Shown: positions 26,646 through 35,176 of the stretch, one piece after another | How positions within the stretch are numbered: the stretch's first letter is position 1 | Layout: the number at the start of each line of letters is the position of its first letter | Source of the DNA: Nocardiopsis halotolerans DSM 44410 | GTDB taxonomy: Bacteria; Actinomycetota; Actinomycetes; Streptosporangiales; Streptosporangiaceae | Assembly: GCF_000341065.1 (NCBI RefSeq) | Contig: NZ_ANAX01000260.1 | Span: forward strand, 1,651 to 50,280 | Length of the DNA: 48,630 bases | Reading direction: 5' to 3' | The notes under the pieces: generated by a model | Databases searched by the model: none | What the model was told of the DNA's origin: nothing | The model's input: only the letters and a program-made list of their open reading frames with translations | Made by a program: the position numbers and the translations under genes

Positions 26646-27649
26646 CGCCTCTCCTCCAGGATCCTGGCCATGCCGACCAGCGAGTGGGCGTCGTCCTCAC
26701 AGCCGAGGGAGACCATGGTGCCGATCTCCGTCGTGTCGACCCCGAAGCAGCCCTGCCGGGACAGTTCCTCCACCAGGAGGTCGCGGTAGGGCTTCCCGAC
26801 CGCCAGGGCGAAACCGCCGATGATCACGTGGCGTCGCACCCCGGTGGAGGTGAACACCGCGCCGACGGCCGACGCGAGGTGGGCGAGGCTGTTCCGGAGG
26901 ATCCCCACGGAGAAGGGGTCGCCCGCGTGCACGGCCGTCACCAGGGCCGGGTTGTCGATGCTGTCGGGGCCTGACCGGCACAGGTCCCCCAGCCCGGACG
27001 AGGCGAAGGCCTCCGGCCGACGGGCCGCCTCCCCGCGTGCGGAGGCCAGCACACCGCGGCCGGAGGACAGGGCGCCGAGGTGTCCCCGCGCGCCGCAGTT
27101 GCACAGGGGCGCCTCGGCCGACGTGTCGCACACCCAGTGCCCCATCTCGCCTCCGTGGCCGTCCGGGTGCACCAGCACCCCGCCGTCGCGGAAGACCTTG
27201 TTGCCGATCCCCGAACTGACGGTCCACAGGCAGAACGGCTCCCGTTCGACGGCGGAGTAGCGCCAGGCCGCCGCCGTGAGGTCGTTGACCACCGTGACGG
27301 GGACCTGTAGCCGCTCCTCGACCAGCTCGCCCAGGGGGAGGGGGAGGCCTCCCTCCCCCCACACGGTCGGGGCGGCCGTGACCAGCCCGTCGGCGGTGAC
27401 GGGCCCGGCGAAGGCGATGCCGACCCGCTCCAGGGAACCCGGGCACAGCTCTCGCACCTCGTGGACGATCTGGTCCACGACGCGCTTCTGGAGGACGTCG
27501 ACGGGGGCGTGGGGGGCCGACTCCAGTCCCGCGGTGCGGACCCGGTGTACGCGGCTCGGCGGTCGGACGCCGTCGGTGCCGGTGGCCACGCGCAGGGTCG
27601 TGCCGCCCACGTCCACCACGGCGGTGCTGTCGGGATGAGGACTCATCAT
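26642..27649 (-). CDS. ROK-family kinase, likely C7-cyclitol kinase (AcbM/ValC-like)
   Basis: A 335-residue ROK kinase. The ATP-binding start is AVVDVGGTTLRVA, the catalytic aspartate lies in VTVVNDLTAAAWR, and HPDGHGGEMGHWVC precedes the zinc region CNCGARGHLGALSSGRG. The latter differs from the usual CxCGxxGCxE form: H and L replace the third cysteine and its follower. In acarbose and validamycin pathways, ROK/glucokinase-like enzymes (AcbM, ValC) phosphorylate 2-epi-5-epi-valiolone or another C7 cyclitol at O-7. Two genes upstream is the cyclase that would make the substrate. It overlaps the cupin gene and the reductase gene by ATGA. Glucokinase activity is the alternative. Confidence 0.87.
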   Translation of the reverse strand: MMSPHPDSTAVVDVGGTTLRVATGTDGVRPPSRVHRVRTAGLESAPHAPVDVLQKRVVDQIVHEVRELCPGSLERVGIAFAGPVTADGLVTAAPTVWGEGGLPLPLGELVEERLQVPVTVVNDLTAAAWRYSAVEREPFCLWTVSSGIGNKVFRDGGVLVHPDGHGGEMGHWVCDTSAEAPLCNCGARGHLGALSSGRGVLASARGEAARRPEAFASSGLGDLCRSGPDSIDNPALVTAVHAGDPFSVGILRNSLAHLASAVGAVFTSTGVRRHVIIGGFALAVGKPYRDLLVEELSRQGCFGVDTTEIGTMVSLGCEDDAHSLVGMARILEERR

Positions 27650-28023
27650 GTCCTTTCGGTGTGTTCCTCTGCCACGGCGACCTCGAAGACCAGGATCTCC
27701 AGGTCCTCGGTCCCGTCGTTGACCAGGCCGTGCTCCCCGAACGGGCGGTTGACGACCACGTCGCCGCGACCGACGCGCACGTCGGCTCCGTCGACGTGCA
27801 TCACCCCGCCGCCGCGCAGGACGACGTAGGTCTCCCGGTCGCTCCCGTGCCGGTGCCTGCCGATGGACACCCCTGGCGGCAGGACGGCCACGTCGATGTG
27901 CGTGACGGCACCGGCCGTCGGCGGCGCGGCGTGGAAGCGGTGTGCCAGGACGGTGCCCGCGCCGCCGTGGTCGTGCGGTTTCTCGCCGAGCAGGTCGCGG
28001 TGGAGGTTGCCGAACGCGTTCAC
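27646..28023 (-). CDS. Small cupin protein, possible cyclitol epimerase/isomerase
   Basis: A 125-residue single cupin barrel. The metal-binding motif is visible: GRHRHGSDRETYVVLRGGG (H-x-H-x4-E) and RPFGEHGLVNDG with the later histidine. Cupins of this size are often isomerases or metal-binding sugar proteins. It lies between the cyclase and the cyclitol kinase, with four-base overlaps on both sides (GTGA and ATGA). AcbO, the 2-epimerase of acarbose synthesis, has no recognisable homologue here, so this cupin is a candidate for that step. That is inference from position only. Confidence 0.85.
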   Translation of the reverse strand: MNAFGNLHRDLLGEKPHDHGGAGTVLAHRFHAAPPTAGAVTHIDVAVLPPGVSIGRHRHGSDRETYVVLRGGGVMHVDGADVRVGRGDVVVNRPFGEHGLVNDGTEDLEILVFEVAVAEEHTERT

Positions 28024-29228
28024 CGTGCCAACTCCCGTGCTCCGTTCGCGGCCTCGGCCGTTCCCCGTTCCTCCAGCTCGGCCAGGGCCGCCGTGAGGAG
28101 CCGCTCCGGTACGTCCTCGCGGTTCTCCAGGAAGGCGCCCGAGCCGAGGGCGGAGGGTACGACGAGGTTCAGACGGCCACCCCTGCGCTGCCAGGCGGTC
28201 CGCACCGCGTCCGCCATGAGTTCGGGGGTGCATGTGCTCCGGTCGTACAGGGGGAGCCCCAACCGCCTGATCAGGTCCAACGCGCGTTCGCACTCGTCCG
28301 CGCGGAGCAGCCCCAGGTGCCGGGCGATCAGGCAGGAGAGGGCCATGTCGACGGCGACGGCCTCCCCGTGCCTGAGGCGGTGCCCTCCGGCGGTCTCGAT
28401 CACCGGGCTGAACGTGTGGCCGAAGTCCACCAGCCGTGCGAGGTCGTGCTCCCGGAGGTTGGGGCACAACTGCTCCATCATGAGGCGCATGGACGCGCGC
28501 ATGACGCGGGTCTCGGTCTGACCGGCCGCGTCGCCGCGCAGGAACACGTCCGGGCACCGTTCCAGGGCCGTCAGGAGTTCGGGGTCCAGGACCATCGCCA
28601 GCTTCGCGATCTCCGCCAACCCGCACCTGATCTCGCGCTCGGGCAGACTCGCCAGCAGTCCCTGGTCGCACAGGGACGCGTGAGGCGGGTGGTAGGTGCC
28701 TAGCATGTTCTTCGCGCCCAAGGCGTTGACCCCGGTCTTGACCCCGACCCCGACGTCCACCTGGCCGACCAGGGTCGTGTTGACCCGGGCGTGGCGCACA
28801 CCCCGGGCGTACACGGACGCCGCGAAACCGACGACGTCCGCGAGGACGCCGCCGCCCACCGCCAGCATCACGCCGTTACGGTCGAGGCCGGACCGCCTGG
28901 CGACCTCGCACACCCGCTCGGCCGAGGCCAGAGTCTTGTTGCGCTCTCCCGTCGGCAGGACGGTGAGGCTCCAGTCCGAGGTGCCCATGTGCGTTCCGAG
29001 GTAGGTCCGCAGACGGTGGCCGTAGAGCCGCTCGACGTTCGGGCTGACGAACGCGACGGTCCTGCGCCCCTCCAGCCTCTCGGCCAGAAGGGTGTTCTCC
29101 GGCGCGAGGACGTCGTCCACCAGGTCCACCCGGTACGTCGTGCCGTCGGGGGCGAGCAGGTCGAAACCACCGGTGTCCTCACGGACCCCCGGCATGGTGT
29201 CACTCCGCACGGAGGAGGGAGTCAGCAT
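28020..29228 (-). CDS. Sedoheptulose-7-phosphate cyclase (2-epi-5-epi-valiolone synthase-like, AcbC/ValA type)
   Basis: A 402-residue dehydroquinate-synthase-superfamily enzyme. The NAD-binding region is MLAVGGGVLADVVGFAASVYARGV. KTGVNALGAKNMLGTYHPP is the cyclase-type loop, with the YHPP typical of sugar-phosphate cyclases rather than true dehydroquinate synthase. Zinc ligands appear as E205 (GLAE), H271 (DFGHTF) and H287 (RHGEA). It should turn sedoheptulose 7-phosphate into 2-epi-5-epi-valiolone, the C7 carbocycle of acarbose and validamycin. The exact subclass (EEVS, EVS or other) cannot be decided by eye. The ATG at 29228 has a GGAAGGAAAG site and lies inside the end of the glucanotransferase gene (29-base overlap). 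Confidence 0.9.
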   Translation of the reverse strand: MLTPSSVRSDTMPGVREDTGGFDLLAPDGTTYRVDLVDDVLAPENTLLAERLEGRRTVAFVSPNVERLYGHRLRTYLGTHMGTSDWSLTVLPTGERNKTLASAERVCEVARRSGLDRNGVMLAVGGGVLADVVGFAASVYARGVRHARVNTTLVGQVDVGVGVKTGVNALGAKNMLGTYHPPHASLCDQGLLASLPEREIRCGLAEIAKLAMVLDPELLTALERCPDVFLRGDAAGQTETRVMRASMRLMMEQLCPNLREHDLARLVDFGHTFSPVIETAGGHRLRHGEAVAVDMALSCLIARHLGLLRADECERALDLIRRLGLPLYDRSTCTPELMADAVRTAWQRRGGRLNLVVPSALGSGAFLENREDVPERLLTAALAELEERGTAEAANGARELAR

Positions 29229-31365
29229 CTCTTTCCTTCCCAACGCTGTGGGGATCGAGGTCGGCGAACACTTCGGCGATCCTCCGGAGGAGGGGCACCG
29301 AGGGAAGTTCGTCCAGCGGTACGGGGCGCCCCCGGGGATCGGCTACGGGCAGCCGCCAGTTGGGGTGGACGGTCGCGGTTCCCGGGAGATTCTGGGGTCT
29401 GCGGTCGCCGACCGCGTCGGGCAGCCAGACACCGAGCATCAGGGCCGGGGTCAGGCGCAGGAACCGGTGCAGCGCGAGCACCGCCTCCTCGTCGCCCACG
29501 TGGAGCGGTTCGGTGATCAGGCCCAGGCGCGACAGCTCCAGGAGCCAGGCGTCGCGTTCGGCCGCCGCGTCGGCGGCCTCCCGTTCCTCCGGCCGGGTGA
29601 GTAGCCCGAGTTCGGCGCGGATTCTGACGTGCTCTCCGCTCAGCCACGCCGCGGTCGTCGGCAGGTCGTGCGTGGTGAGCGTCGCGAGGCAGCGCCGACG
29701 CCACCGCTCGGGAGACAGCGGCCTTCGGTCCCGCTTCGCATGGTCCGCGAACTCGAAACGTTGGACGGAGGTGCCCAGGAAGCCCCGCCGGTCCAGTTCC
29801 TCGCCCACCCAGGGCTCGACCGTGCCGAGGTCCTCCCCGATCACACCCGCGTCGGCCCGGTGGGCCTCCAGCGCGAGCGCGCCGAGCATGCCCTCGTGGT
29901 CGTAGCGGACGTAGGTTCCCTCCGAGGGGCGACATCCCTGGGGGATCCACCAGAGCCGGAACAGGCCCATCACGTGGTCCACCCGTAGGGCGCCGGAGTG
30001 GCGCAGAGCGGAGCGCAGCAGCCCGGCGAACGGTTCGTAGGCGGCCTCGGCCAGAGCCTCCGGAAGCCAGGGGGGCTGGCCCCAGTCCTGCCCGTGGCGG
30101 TTGAAGTCGTCGGGCGGGGCGCCGACGCTCACCCCGGAGGCGATGCTCGCCTGCTCCATCCAGGTGTCCGCTCCCTCCGGGGCGACACCCACGGCCAGGT
30201 CGTGCACGAGTCCGACGCGCATGCCCGCGTCGAGGGCCCCGCGCTGCGCTCCGGCCAGCTGTTCGTCGGTGACCCACACCGCCCACATGTGGAAGTCGAC
30301 GCGCTCCCGCAGTGCCTCGCGGGCACGGGACACGGAGGGCGAACGCGGGTCGCGCAGCTCGGCGGGCCAGGAGCGCCACGCGCCGCCGTGCACCTCGGCC
30401 AGGGCGCACCAGGTCGCGAAGTCCTCCAGAGCCCCTCCCTCTGCGCGGGAGAACTCCCCGAACGCCTCCCCGCGAGCGGGTGTGCGCGCACGTGCCCGGT
30501 GGAGCAGCCGGAGGGCACGAAGCTTGCGGTCTCGTACGGTGCCGCGGTCGATGAGCGCGGAGCCGTCCAGCACCGCTGCGTTGTCGGCGCGTGCACGTGT
30601 GGCCAGGGCGTCGACCTCCTCGCGCTCGGCGGCGGAGAGGCTCCGGTACTCGGGGACGTCCTCCACACGGACGTGCATGGGGTCGGCGAAGCGACGGGAA
30701 CTCGGCCGGTATGGGGAGGGGTCGGCGAGCAGGCTCGGGTCGGTGGCGTGGAGCGGACCGAGCTGGACGAAGTCCGCGCCCAGGTCGGAGCCGGACCAGC
30801 GGGCCAGGGTGGTGAGGTCGGACAGGTCGCCCATCCCCCACGACCTCCGCGAGAGCAGGGAGTACAGCTGCACCGTGAGGCCCCAGGTACGCCGGTCCGG
30901 AACGCGGACGCGGTCGGGTACGGCCAGCAGGTGTCCGCTGGAGGCCGAGTCAGGACCCTGGACGCGCAGTCCGTGGCGTCCGTGGGGCAGCGGCCCAACG
31001 CCGTACCGGAGCCGCCCGGCTCGGTGCTCGGAACCGGAGGGCGCCAACTCGCGTCGGCCGCCGTCCTCCAACACGATCTCGCCGGAGGAACCCTCCGGCA
31101 GCCACAGGTACGGCTCCGTGTCCGAGGACTCCTCGGAGATCCGGACCACCGTGCACGCGGGCAGGAGGCGCTGGCGCAGCCTCGCGCGCCGGGCCTCCAG
31201 CGCGCCACGGGCCGCCCGTGGCGTGGAACCGTCCACCCCGCAGGCGGCCAGGACCGCCACCAGGGTGTCCGGGTGGACCTGTTGTCGTGCTCCCCGGTCG
31301 GTGGTGTAGGACGTGGCGACGCCGTGTTCCCGTGCCAGTTCGCGCAGGGGGTCGGTGGGGGCCAT
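29200..31365 (-). CDS. malQ: 4-alpha-glucanotransferase (amylomaltase, AcbQ-like)
   Basis: A 721-residue GH77 enzyme with the long N-terminal extension of actinobacterial MalQ. Core motifs are WGLTVQLYSLLSRRSWGMGDLSDL, GALRVDHVMGLFRLWWIPQG with the nucleophile aspartate, DAGVIGEDLGTVEPWV with the acid/base glutamate, LATLTTHDLPTTAAW with the third aspartate, and PNWRLPV. It transfers maltosyl units between alpha-1,4-glucans. In the acarbose cluster AcbQ is an amylomaltase thought to supply or reshape the malto-oligosaccharide acceptor. Its ATG shares one base with the stop of the GT-HAD gene. A housekeeping MalQ is possible, but its place inside the operon favours the pathway. Confidence 0.92.
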   Translation of the reverse strand: MAPTDPLRELAREHGVATSYTTDRGARQQVHPDTLVAVLAACGVDGSTPRAARGALEARRARLRQRLLPACTVVRISEESSDTEPYLWLPEGSSGEIVLEDGGRRELAPSGSEHRAGRLRYGVGPLPHGRHGLRVQGPDSASSGHLLAVPDRVRVPDRRTWGLTVQLYSLLSRRSWGMGDLSDLTTLARWSGSDLGADFVQLGPLHATDPSLLADPSPYRPSSRRFADPMHVRVEDVPEYRSLSAAEREEVDALATRARADNAAVLDGSALIDRGTVRDRKLRALRLLHRARARTPARGEAFGEFSRAEGGALEDFATWCALAEVHGGAWRSWPAELRDPRSPSVSRAREALRERVDFHMWAVWVTDEQLAGAQRGALDAGMRVGLVHDLAVGVAPEGADTWMEQASIASGVSVGAPPDDFNRHGQDWGQPPWLPEALAEAAYEPFAGLLRSALRHSGALRVDHVMGLFRLWWIPQGCRPSEGTYVRYDHEGMLGALALEAHRADAGVIGEDLGTVEPWVGEELDRRGFLGTSVQRFEFADHAKRDRRPLSPERWRRRCLATLTTHDLPTTAAWLSGEHVRIRAELGLLTRPEEREAADAAAERDAWLLELSRLGLITEPLHVGDEEAVLALHRFLRLTPALMLGVWLPDAVGDRRPQNLPGTATVHPNWRLPVADPRGRPVPLDELPSVPLLRRIAEVFADLDPHSVGKERDADSLLRAE

Positions 31366-34241
31366 CACTTGCCTTCCGCGTGGTGGTGGGGTGCGAAGAT
31401 CCACTCCAGGGCGACGGCCACGCCGTCCCGATCGTGGGCCGGGACCGTCTCGTCGGCGACGGCGAGGAGGTCCGGGTGCGCGTCGGCCACCGCCACGCCG
31501 TGGTCGGCCCACGCGAGCAGGGGGATGTCGTTGGGCATGTTCCCGAAGGCCACGGTGTGCTCGGGGCCGCACCCGAGCAGTTCGGCCGCGCGTGCCAGCC
31601 CCCGCGCCTTGTCGGTGCCGGAGGGCAGCAGTTCGACGATCCCGTGGTCCGAGTGGACGACGGACACCCTCCCCTCCGCGGCCCGTGTGGCCGCGTCGAC
31701 GACCTTCTCGTCCGCCACGTTGGGCTGTTGGAGCAGGACCTTGTCGATGGGCCGCTTCCAGAGGGAGGAGCGGTCGCGGGTGACCGACCAGCCGTGCCGG
31801 ATCCGGGGCCGGAAGCCACCGGTGACCACACACGATCCCTCCGGTGCGGCGGTGACGACCCCGAGTTCCATCTCCGGTTCCCCCAACAGGGTCTGGACGC
31901 CCTCCACCACGCTCCGCGCCAGGTCCCGGTCGAGCTCCGCCGAGAAGAGCAGTGCGTCTCGTGCGGCGTCGTAGAGCTGCGCCCCCTGGCCGCAGACCGC
32001 CAGTCCCCGGTAGCCGATGTCCCCGAAGAGCCGCCGGCAGGCCGAGGCCGGTCTGCCGGTGACCACCAGGTGGTGCGCGCCCGCCTCCGCGACCAGGGCG
32101 AGGGCCTTCCTGTTCCGGGGGGACAGCGAGCGGTCGTCCCGCAGGAGTGTTCCGTCGAGGTCGGTCGCGACCAGCCGGTAGGGCGGGACCGCGCGGGGGC
32201 GGCCCGCCCGCAGGGGGGCGGGAACGGACTCCCACTCGGTGCTTCCCGAACCCCGGGTCAGCAGTAGGACGAGGTGTCCGCCGGGCGGAGGGGTGACCGA
32301 CCCGTGGAAGAGCCCTTCCGAGTGCTCCAGGGGGACGAGCACGGGCGCGTTCGCGTCCGCGGGCACCGCCTCGTCCGAGGCCCGGGCCTCCGCCGCGGAC
32401 TGGCCCGGGGAACGGGGACCGCCGTCCTCCCCGGAGGAGGAGGCCACGGCCTCGACCCTCTCGACACCGGGGGCCTGGTACTCCACGTGGACGAGTCCGT
32501 CCGGCCCCCGCCTGGTCCGGCACCGGCGCGGTGCCATCCCCGTCTCCTCTCCGGGGTCCGTTGGCGCGGGGACCACCGGGGCCCTGGACGCCGTGACGGG
32601 AGCGGACGCACGCCGGGTGTCCCCCTCGAGGATCCGGGCGAACCCGTCGAGCCGGGTCCGCGCGCTGCGTTCCCAGGTGAAGGAACGGGCGGTGCTCCTG
32701 GCCCGGTCCGACAGGCGTTGGTACAGGTCCGGTTCCTCGCGCCAGACCCTCAGGGCCTCGCGGATCCGCGCGGTGAGCTCCCCTGTGAGGTCGGCGTCCC
32801 CGTCCCGGAACGAGCGGCGCACGGCGAAGCCCGTGGAGCGGGGGTCGTCGTGTGGGAGCGCGTGCCCGAAGTGGTCCGTGACCCGCTGGGCCGAACCGAT
32901 GGGTACGGACCCGCAGGCCATGGCCTCGGCCTGGGCGATGAGGAACCCGTCCAGCTCGTACTTGGACGGGTAGACGCAGAAGTCCGCGACGGCGGCGTGC
33001 CGGAAGAGAAGGTCCTCGTCGGCCAGTTCCCAGGTCAGGTGGACGTTGTCCGGATAGCGGTCGGCCACTCCCTGGAAGTGGGCGTTGGCCGGTTCGGCGC
33101 CGCGCGCGGCGGAGCCGGTGGAGCAACGGATGACGAAGTTGACGTCCCGGTCCTCGGCGAGCACGTTCTCCACCGCGCGCATCAGCTCCAGCTGCCCTTT
33201 GTGGTGCACGGCGTACCGGGAGGCGTGGTAGAACGTCGGGCGCCGGGGAGACAACCCCAGGGAACGCAGGACGTCGGCACGGTCCACCGCGCCGGGATCG
33301 CGTGCCAACCAGCTGTCGGAGACACCGCAGCCCCCGTCGAGCAGCCGCTCGGGCGAGTCCCGCAGGAGCCGGGAGACCGGCAGGCGGCGGAACAGGGGAT
33401 CGAAGGGCGACCCCTCGAAGCTGGTGAACCACTCCCGCTGGCCGGGCGAGACGAAGTCGACGAGGTCGGCGTGGGCGGCGACCAGGGGGAGGAACGCCAC
33501 GTGGTCGTCCCCGCGCCTCTCGTGCATTCTGGTCCCGGCCAGGGTGCGTTCCACGATGTCGTCCGGTGATCCGGGGACCGGAGGGACGGGTTCGAGGGCC
33601 GCCAGGTCCAGGCCGGTGACTCCGAAGGACTCCAGCAGACGTTCCACCTGGGGCCGGTACACGCTCTGCGTGATCGGGGCGTTGGCCGCCACGGTGCTCA
33701 CGGTGCGGCGCAGCGGGTCCCCGCCCCACACGAGCGGTAGCACGTAGTGGTAGAAGGGCTCGAACGCATGGACCACCGCGGGTTCCCCGGCGTGGAGCCA
33801 GTCGACGAACCGCACGCCCTCGGCCTGGAAGACCAGCGGCTTGCAGTACGCCAGGTCGCGCCCCTCGAAGGCGGGCGGCGGGTAGATCCGGTCCGGCAGG
33901 AGGTCCAGGAAGGAGTTCGAGAGCAGGTACACGTCGACACCGTCAACGCGGATCCCGTGAGCCCTGGTGGACAGCGGGAGCCCCATGTGCTCCGGGTGGT
34001 CCGGCCAGGTCCGCCGGTCCAGGACCAGCGGGAAATCGTGGTCGTGCCGGTAGTCGAGCTCCTCGACGCGGTGAGCGCTCCGGAGGGTGTCCAGGTGTCC
34101 GTGCGCGGGAGTGACCACGCTGACACGGTGTCCGGCTCCGGCGTACTCCCGTGCCAGGTTCCACACCAGGGGGGAGAGCCCGCCCCGCATCAGCCGGTGG
34201 TCGTAGCCACCGCACTCGAACGAGAAGAGCACGATGTTCAC
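31365..34241 (-). CDS. Glycosyltransferase (GT-B, glycogen-synthase-like) fused to a HAD-IIB phosphatase; AcbI/AcbS-like with AcbJ-like domain
   Basis: A 958-residue fusion. Residues 1 to about 545 are a GT-B enzyme: [29 protein letters not shown], then KPLVFQAEGVRF, VHAFEPFYHYVLPLVWGG, TFYHASRYAVHHKGQLELMRAV (donor side) and FCVYPSKYELDGFLIAQAEAMACGSVP. A linker with a small beta-domain follows (to about 690). Residues 691-958 are a Cof/HAD-IIB phosphatase: VATDLDGTLL with nucleophile D694, VVTGRP, a lysine region DKARGLARAAELL, and GNMPND (900-905), where the usual GD is GN. The GT part is homologous to the enzyme at 36290. The HAD domain may do the cyclitol-7-phosphate phosphatase step (AcbJ role). 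The start is a GTG overlapping the PfkB stop. Confidence 0.88.
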   Translation of the reverse strand: MNIVLFSFECGGYDHRLMRGGLSPLVWNLAREYAGAGHRVSVVTPAHGHLDTLRSAHRVEELDYRHDHDFPLVLDRRTWPDHPEHMGLPLSTRAHGIRVDGVDVYLLSNSFLDLLPDRIYPPPAFEGRDLAYCKPLVFQAEGVRFVDWLHAGEPAVVHAFEPFYHYVLPLVWGGDPLRRTVSTVAANAPITQSVYRPQVERLLESFGVTGLDLAALEPVPPVPGSPDDIVERTLAGTRMHERRGDDHVAFLPLVAAHADLVDFVSPGQREWFTSFEGSPFDPLFRRLPVSRLLRDSPERLLDGGCGVSDSWLARDPGAVDRADVLRSLGLSPRRPTFYHASRYAVHHKGQLELMRAVENVLAEDRDVNFVIRCSTGSAARGAEPANAHFQGVADRYPDNVHLTWELADEDLLFRHAAVADFCVYPSKYELDGFLIAQAEAMACGSVPIGSAQRVTDHFGHALPHDDPRSTGFAVRRSFRDGDADLTGELTARIREALRVWREEPDLYQRLSDRARSTARSFTWERSARTRLDGFARILEGDTRRASAPVTASRAPVVPAPTDPGEETGMAPRRCRTRRGPDGLVHVEYQAPGVERVEAVASSSGEDGGPRSPGQSAAEARASDEAVPADANAPVLVPLEHSEGLFHGSVTPPPGGHLVLLLTRGSGSTEWESVPAPLRAGRPRAVPPYRLVATDLDGTLLRDDRSLSPRNRKALALVAEAGAHHLVVTGRPASACRRLFGDIGYRGLAVCGQGAQLYDAARDALLFSAELDRDLARSVVEGVQTLLGEPEMELGVVTAAPEGSCVVTGGFRPRIRHGWSVTRDRSSLWKRPIDKVLLQQPNVADEKVVDAATRAAEGRVSVVHSDHGIVELLPSGTDKARGLARAAELLGCGPEHTVAFGNMPNDIPLLAWADHGVAVADAHPDLLAVADETVPAHDRDGVAVALEWIFAPHHHAEGK

Positions 34242-35176
34242 GGGCTCACCGCCCCGAGGAAGGCCGCGCGGGCCCGCTCCCCGGCCCCGCGCAGCACGGT
34301 CGGGTCCGCGAACTCCGCGTGGGTACCGGCGCTGCCGCAGGCGAACGCGCCCGCCACCGCCCCCGACAGGGCGCATTCACTGATCTCCCGGTCCTCCAGG
34401 TAGGAGTACAGGAACGCGGCGACGAAGGCGTCGCCCGCGCCGTTGCTGTCCACGACCGGGCGTTCGGGGGGCACGGCGGGGTAGTGCCGGGGGGTCGACT
34501 CCCCGCGCACCAGCACGTGGCAGCCCCGTTCCCCGTCGGTGGCGACGACGACCCGGGCCCGACCCCGGTCGATGACCTCGTGCAGTACCCGGTGGACGCG
34601 GTCGCGGATCGACGCGGCGCTGAGGAACACCAGGTCCGAGCGCAGCGCGTAGAAGAGGTGGTGCGGGTTCTGCCCGTCCCAGTCGTGCAGGTCCGTGGAA
34701 CTGCTGACGCCGAGCGACGCGATGTCCTCGTACATGTCCCTGTTGTGGCCGATGATGGACATGTGCACGTGCCGGGAGCGTTCCAGGTGGGGCAGGTAGA
34801 ACGTGCGGGGCAGGCGCAGGTCGGCCGGGTGGCGACCGTCGTAGAAGGAGAAGCGGCGCCCCTCGGCGTCCACCAGGTTGACTCCCCGGGGCGTGCCGTG
34901 CTCTGAGACGATCCGGCTGAAGTCCAGACCCGTCTCGGCGTAGGCGTCCAGGATCATCCGGCCCTGGGCGTCGTCCCCCAGGAAGTCGATGAACTTGGTG
35001 GACATCCCCAGCGTGTGGCAGCCGAGAGCCACCCCGTTCCCGGTGTGGGCGACGTAGTCGTACACCGGCGGGACGCCCGTGGAGTCACCCTCGGGAACCC
35101 TCAGCTCGTCGACGCGGACGATGGTGTCCACGCCCGCTCCTCCGGCGACCAGGACGTCGTACTCGGGCTCGTTCAT
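34238..35176 (-). CDS. PfkB-family carbohydrate kinase (AcbK-like, possible product 7-kinase)
   Basis: A 312-residue ribokinase-fold kinase. The N-terminal substrate region is [19 protein letters not shown] with [26 protein letters not shown]. The ATP and catalytic motif is [11 protein letters not shown] (241-251) with base D249. In acarbose producers AcbK is a PfkB-type enzyme that phosphorylates acarbose at O-7, taken as self-protection and carbohydrate recycling. The same gene type here sits between the nucleotidyltransferase and GT-HAD genes, with ATGA and GTGA overlaps. Other cyclitol or sugar substrates are possible. Confidence 0.88.
   Translation of the reverse strand: MNEPEYDVLVAGGAGVDTIVRVDELRVPEGDSTGVPPVYDYVAHTGNGVALGCHTLGMSTKFIDFLGDDAQGRMILDAYAETGLDFSRIVSEHGTPRGVNLVDAEGRRFSFYDGRHPADLRLPRTFYLPHLERSRHVHMSIIGHNRDMYEDIASLGVSSSTDLHDWDGQNPHHLFYALRSDLVFLSAASIRDRVHRVLHEVIDRGRARVVVATDGERGCHVLVRGESTPRHYPAVPPERPVVDSNGAGDAFVAAFLYSYLEDREISECALSGAVAGAFACGSAGTHAEFADPTVLRGAGERARAAFLGAVSP

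Noticed and set aside
28020-29228. Cyclase as the primary-metabolism 3-dehydroquinate synthase (AroB)
   Set aside because: The loop KTGVN...KNMLGTYHPP and the operon with cyclitol kinase, GTs and RmlA/B fit a sedoheptulose-7-phosphate cyclase; no other shikimate-pathway genes are beside it.
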